Below are positions 4,573 through 7,681 of a stretch of 7,681 bases of DNA, piece by piece. The notes below the pieces were generated by a model. It ran no database searches, was not told the DNA's origin, and was given only the letters and a program-made list of their open reading frames with translations. The first letter of the stretch is position 1. The number at the start of each line of letters is the position of its first letter. A program made the position numbers and the translations under genes. The stretch is from Anaerococcus sp. (GTDB lineage Bacteria > Bacillota > Clostridia > Tissierellales > Peptoniphilaceae): NCBI RefSeq assembly GCF_030825785.1, contig NZ_JAPJPG010000059.1, forward strand, positions 1 through 7,681. The letters are read 5' to 3'.

Positions 4573-6084
4573 TTATTCTATTGTTTGATAAATTGTACTT
4601 AAGATATCTCGTGCAATCGGCGCAGCTACTACTCCTCCCGTATCGTCACTATCTTCTACTACTAGAGCAATAACAATATCTGGGTCATAGGCAGGAGCAA
4701 ATCCTACAAACCAAGCGTCCAACAGATTATTTTCCTTATCTGCAGTTCCTGTCTTTCCTGCTATTTGGATAGAATCCAAATATGCGCTTGTTCCCGTACC
4801 TTCGTTGACAACCGAAACCATCAAGTCTCTGATATAGTTTGCGTTTTCTACACTTGTTACCTCGCTTAAGACTTTATCTTTTTTTTCTTCGATAATTTTA
4901 CCATCCTTATCAACAACCTTTGACACAAGCCTTGGTTGCATCATCTTCCCTTCGTTTGCTATTGCTGAGGTAATCATAGCCATATGAAGTGGAGTTATCT
5001 GTGTTTTTCCGTATCCAAATCCTGTCATTGCTAAGTCTACATGGTTTAAGTCATCAAAAGGAATTATTGCCTTATTCTTATCCATATCGAAGTCATAATC
5101 TCTGTTGATCATAAACTTCTCAGCAAGTTCTTCGTATTTATCTCGTCCTAAATCATTAGTCTTAGAAGCAAAATAAGTATTTATAGAATTAACAAAGGCT
5201 GATCTTAAGTTGACCATTCCAAATGTTTGATCAGCAAAGTTTCTGATATCATAGCCTTGAATAGTCTCAACTCCAGTATCATTGTAAGATGTATCAAGAT
5301 CATAATCTAGTACACCAGTTGCTGTAACTATCTTAAAAGTTGATCCTGGCCTATAAGAACCAGACGTTGCCCTATTTACGAGAGGACCGTCTGTATTTTG
5401 TATAAGAAAATCCCAATCTTCATCTACACTATTTGGGTCATAGCTAGGATTAGATACTAGGGCAAGCACTTCACCGGTCTTGGGGTTCATCACAACGCAA
5501 GAGCCTTTGATATCTTCCATATATTCATAGACTATCTCTTGAATATTTTGATCTAAAGATAAGTGAACATCATAGCCTGTATCGTTTTTGACGACCATTT
5601 TCCTAAAGTTAGATAGGTTTTCTCCACTAAGGGCGAGAAGCTCTTTATTATAAGACTTCTCTATACCTGTTTTACCATAAGTTTTGGAAGAATAGCCTGT
5701 AACTGATGAGGCTGACTTTCCATAGTTATAAACTCTATATTGACTTCCGTCACTGTCTTGCTCACTATAAGCAAGTATATTGCCATTTCTATCGTAGATA
5801 GAACCTCTTTTGATATTATCTTCATTAACCCATAACCTTCTGTTATGAGAATCATTTTCTATATCCGAACTTTTAAAAAGTTGAAAATATACTAAATATA
5901 GAGTGAGAGTCATAAAAAGGGCCACGAAAAACACCATGACAAAGACAAGCCTTTTGTTAAGTGTAGTCTTCGATATGATATTTAACTTATCGATATCTTC
6001 TAATCTCCTCTCCTCTTCAATTTGTTTAATTTTGTCAATCAAAGATTGAGAATTTTTTCTTTTTTTATCAATTCTTTTCTTCAT
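4573..6084 (-). CDS. Class B penicillin-binding protein (peptidoglycan D,D-transpeptidase, PbpA/PBP2-like)
   Basis: The 503-residue protein cross-links peptidoglycan outside the membrane. A basic cytoplasmic N-terminus of about 44 residues precedes a single membrane anchor at about 45-68. A short dimerization segment with RGSIYDRNGNILA (93-105) follows, then the transpeptidase domain with all three catalytic motifs: STFK (Ser-248, Lys-251), SIN (300-302) and KTGTA (444-448). There is no PASTA domain and no glycosyltransferase domain. The start overlaps the end of the SEDS gene by 17 nt and has only a weak ribosome site (GGTGAT), so coupled translation is likely. As the partner of the adjacent SEDS polymerase it forms a polymerase/transpeptidase pair. 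Whether the pair serves elongation or division cannot be told; the small size and FHA neighbour resemble actinobacterial PbpA. Confidence 0.92.
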   Translation of the reverse strand: MKKRIDKKRKNSQSLIDKIKQIEEERRLEDIDKLNIISKTTLNKRLVFVMVFFVALFMTLTLYLVYFQLFKSSDIENDSHNRRLWVNEDNIKRGSIYDRNGNILAYSEQDSDGSQYRVYNYGKSASSVTGYSSKTYGKTGIEKSYNKELLALSGENLSNFRKMVVKNDTGYDVHLSLDQNIQEIVYEYMEDIKGSCVVMNPKTGEVLALVSNPSYDPNSVDEDWDFLIQNTDGPLVNRATSGSYRPGSTFKIVTATGVLDYDLDTSYNDTGVETIQGYDIRNFADQTFGMVNLRSAFVNSINTYFASKTNDLGRDKYEELAEKFMINRDYDFDMDKNKAIIPFDDLNHVDLAMTGFGYGKTQITPLHMAMITSAIANEGKMMQPRLVSKVVDKDGKIIEEKKDKVLSEVTSVENANYIRDLMVSVVNEGTGTSAYLDSIQIAGKTGTADKENNLLDAWFVGFAPAYDPDIVIALVVEDSDDTGGVVAAPIARDILSTIYQTIE

Positions 6085-7336
6085 CTAATTCATCACCATA
6101 CTTAATTTCTTCTCCTGAATATTGTAAACAGCCTAGAAGAATAAATCCTGCAATCATTGAAGATCCCCCTTGGCTGATAAAAGGAAGTGTTACTCCCGTA
6201 AGCGGAATCAACTTTAAAACACCACCTAAGATTATGAAGGTCTGCAAAGCAAATAAGATCCCTATACAAAATGCCAATATAGAATAAAATTTATCTTTTT
6301 GTATAAGGGAAATCTTAATAGCCCTATATACCAGAATCATAAATAATAATACTACGGCAATTCCCATAAATATTCCCATCTCCTCACAAATAGCTGAAAA
6401 GATAAAGTCAGATTCAGCCACTGGTATAAAATCAGGCCTACCAAGTCCTATACCACTTCCAAAAAGTCCCCCACTTGCCATCGCAAATAAGGCCTGGGTT
6501 ATCTGATAACCTGTTGCGTCGATATCGGACCAAGGATCCTTCCAAGTAGCAACCCTAATTCTAACGTGAGAAAATAGGAAATATGCTATTATAGATCCTA
6601 CGAGCATTGCTAAAAGATTAATCAATATAAGCTTTCTATCTCTATCGTATACAAATTGACTTAAAATCATGGTCCCAAAGAAAATTAAAGCTGTACCCAA
6701 GTCTTTTTGTAAGAATAAAAATCCTATAAATACAAAAATTACTAAGTTCATATAGTATTTTCCGAAAGGCCTTTTGCAAAACTCGTTATAATGAGTATAG
6801 AAACTTGCTATAAAAAAGGCTAAGGGTACCTTGATAAACTCTGATGGCTGAATACTTACTGGTCCCAAATAAATCCAGTTTTTAGCTCCTCCAAGATATG
6901 ATCCGAATACAAGGGTAAGTATAAAAAGTACCACTGAAATTCCAACATAAAACTTGGATAACTTATGCCAAGAGCTATAGGACTTTAATACAAAATATGT
7001 TACAAAAAACATAACTAGGCCAACTAAATAATATTGTAACTGCCTCTTTCCTAGTGAGGGATCTAACCTATAGATAACTGAAACACCTATAGAGAAAAGC
7101 ATATTTACAATCATTAGCAAAATTCCATCCGATTTTATGACTTTGTTTACCATAAAACTCGATATCAAAGTTGCAACTAAAATTGCTAAATACGTTATAA
7201 AATCAGTATTACTAAGATTTTCTATGTTATAAATTAATGCTAGAGATAGGGCTAAAAACTCAAAGGCAAATAGCAAGAAAAGAGCCTTCCTCTGCGCCTT
7301 ATTTTTGTTTATAGTGAGATTTCTTAACCTATTCAT
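6068..7336 (-). CDS. FtsW/RodA/SpoVE-family (SEDS) peptidoglycan glycosyltransferase
   Basis: The 422-residue polytopic membrane protein (about ten hydrophobic helices) polymerizes lipid II into glycan strands. SEDS motifs are present in order: GAKNWIYLGPVSIQPSEF (about 150-167), QKDLGTAL (210-217), the extracellular loop WKDPWSDIDATGYQ (265-278) with the conserved acidic residue, SGGLFGSGIGLGRPD, PVAESDFIF, and PFISQGGSS (385-393). I chose the ATG at 7336: AAGG at 7348..7345 lies 8 nt before it, whereas the ATG at 7342 and the GTG at 7345 are too close to or inside that site. It overlaps the FHA gene by 8 nt and the PBP gene by 17 nt. The GRPD...ESDF region and gene order favour a RodA-like member of the fha-rodA-pbpA type over FtsW. 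Confidence 0.92.
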   Translation of the reverse strand: MNRLRNLTINKNKAQRKALFLLFAFEFLALSLALIYNIENLSNTDFITYLAILVATLISSFMVNKVIKSDGILLMIVNMLFSIGVSVIYRLDPSLGKRQLQYYLVGLVMFFVTYFVLKSYSSWHKLSKFYVGISVVLFILTLVFGSYLGGAKNWIYLGPVSIQPSEFIKVPLAFFIASFYTHYNEFCKRPFGKYYMNLVIFVFIGFLFLQKDLGTALIFFGTMILSQFVYDRDRKLILINLLAMLVGSIIAYFLFSHVRIRVATWKDPWSDIDATGYQITQALFAMASGGLFGSGIGLGRPDFIPVAESDFIFSAICEEMGIFMGIAVVLLFMILVYRAIKISLIQKDKFYSILAFCIGILFALQTFIILGGVLKLIPLTGVTLPFISQGGSSMIAGFILLGCLQYSGEEIKYGDELDEEKN

Positions 7337-7681
7337 TGCCATCACCTTGGATGAATAAGAATTGAAGTTTACCGATATTTATTATATCGTTAGATTTTAA
7401 TTCTATCGCATCCTCAATCCTTTCGCTATTTAGATAAGTCCCATTAGCTGATTTTAAGTCTTCTAAGAAAAATATTCCCTCGTCTTCAACAATCCTTGCA
7501 TGAAATTTAGACATAAACTTATCTTTAATACATATACTATTTCTGTCATCTCTTCCAATTGTATTATCAGATGCTAAAAAATAAAATTCTTGTACGGTAA
7601 ACGAGAAGTTCTCGCTTAAATTTAAAAGTTTTAGATATGTATCTGACTTAGATTCTTTCTTTAGTGTAGTCCTTACATCGT
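7329..7681 (-). CDS. FHA-domain protein, C-terminal part (5' end outside the window)
   Basis: The open frame reaches the window edge, giving 116 visible residues; the methionine at 7514 is internal, because starting there would cut the FHA fold in half. A full FHA domain is visible: IGRDDRN (visible residues 41-47), SKFHA (57-61) and NGTYLN (79-84). These hold the Arg, Ser, His and Asn residues that bind phosphothreonine. FHA proteins read marks made by Ser/Thr kinases of the PknB/PrkC type. The gene directly precedes the SEDS and PBP genes with overlapping frames, so it probably regulates or scaffolds that cell-wall machinery, as proposed for actinobacterial FhaA/FhaB. No membrane segment is seen in the visible part; what precedes it is unknown. 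Confidence 0.9.
   Translation of the reverse strand, partial: DVRTTLKKESKSDTYLKLLNLSENFSFTVQEFYFLASDNTIGRDDRNSICIKDKFMSKFHARIVEDEGIFFLEDLKSANGTYLNSERIEDAIELKSNDIINIGKLQFLFIQGDGNE
7337..7348 (-). promoter_or_regulatory. Ribosome site that decides the SEDS gene start
   Basis: AAGG (7348..7345), inside the last codons of the FHA gene, is followed 8 nt later by the ATG at 7336. The other possible starts (GTG at 7345, ATG at 7342) overlap it or leave 2 nt. The chosen start makes the SEDS and FHA frames overlap by 8 nt. Confidence 0.55.

Noticed and set aside
5661..5855. 64-codon minus-strand frame inside the PBP gene
   Set aside because: It is an out-of-frame shadow of a gene with complete catalytic motifs and has no family signature.

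Overview
The window is AT-rich, with compact genes preceded by AGGAGG-type ribosome sites. It carries an HPr with the Ser-46 regulatory site, a CcpA-like repressor and YtxG/YtxH-like proteins. This points to a low-G+C Gram-positive bacterium (Bacillota). An anaerobic coccus of the Peptoniphilaceae type (Anaerococcus or a relative) is my guess from the look of the proteins; nothing in the sequence proves it.

Left block (1-2616, all on the minus strand, read right to left): a YtxH-like protein, a YtxG/DUF948-like membrane protein, a CcpA-like LacI-family regulator, HPr (ptsH), and the first 28 codons of Enzyme I (ptsI) at the window edge. This joins the sugar phosphotransferase carriers to the repressor whose corepressor, in Bacillota, is HPr phosphorylated on Ser-46. 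The order ytxH-ytxG-(...)-ccpA recalls the Bacillus subtilis ytxGHJ-aroA-ccpA neighbourhood. ytxH is preceded by a near-consensus sigma-B-type promoter. Hairpins lie between ytxG and ccpA and between ptsH and ptsI, so the block is probably divided into several transcription levels.

Middle (2617-2895): no protein gene. It holds a G+C-rich island in very AT-rich surroundings. A TATAAT promoter places the predicted start exactly at the first base of a 9-bp closing stem, and the 160-nt segment can fold into a long interrupted rod. I read it as a standalone structured RNA, possibly 6S RNA.

Centre (2896-4572): an RluA-family pseudouridine synthase (minus) and NAD kinase (plus) diverge from a 48-bp gap with overlapping back-to-back promoter elements.

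Right block (4573-7681, minus): an FHA-domain protein (5' end outside the window), an FtsW/RodA-type SEDS glycosyltransferase and a class B penicillin-binding protein, with overlapping reading frames. This is a peptidoglycan polymerase/transpeptidase pair with a phosphothreonine-binding partner, as in the actinobacterial fha-rodA-pbpA cluster. The PBP gene meets the NAD kinase gene tail to tail with no base between the stop codons.

No mobile element, CRISPR array, tRNA or rRNA was seen.
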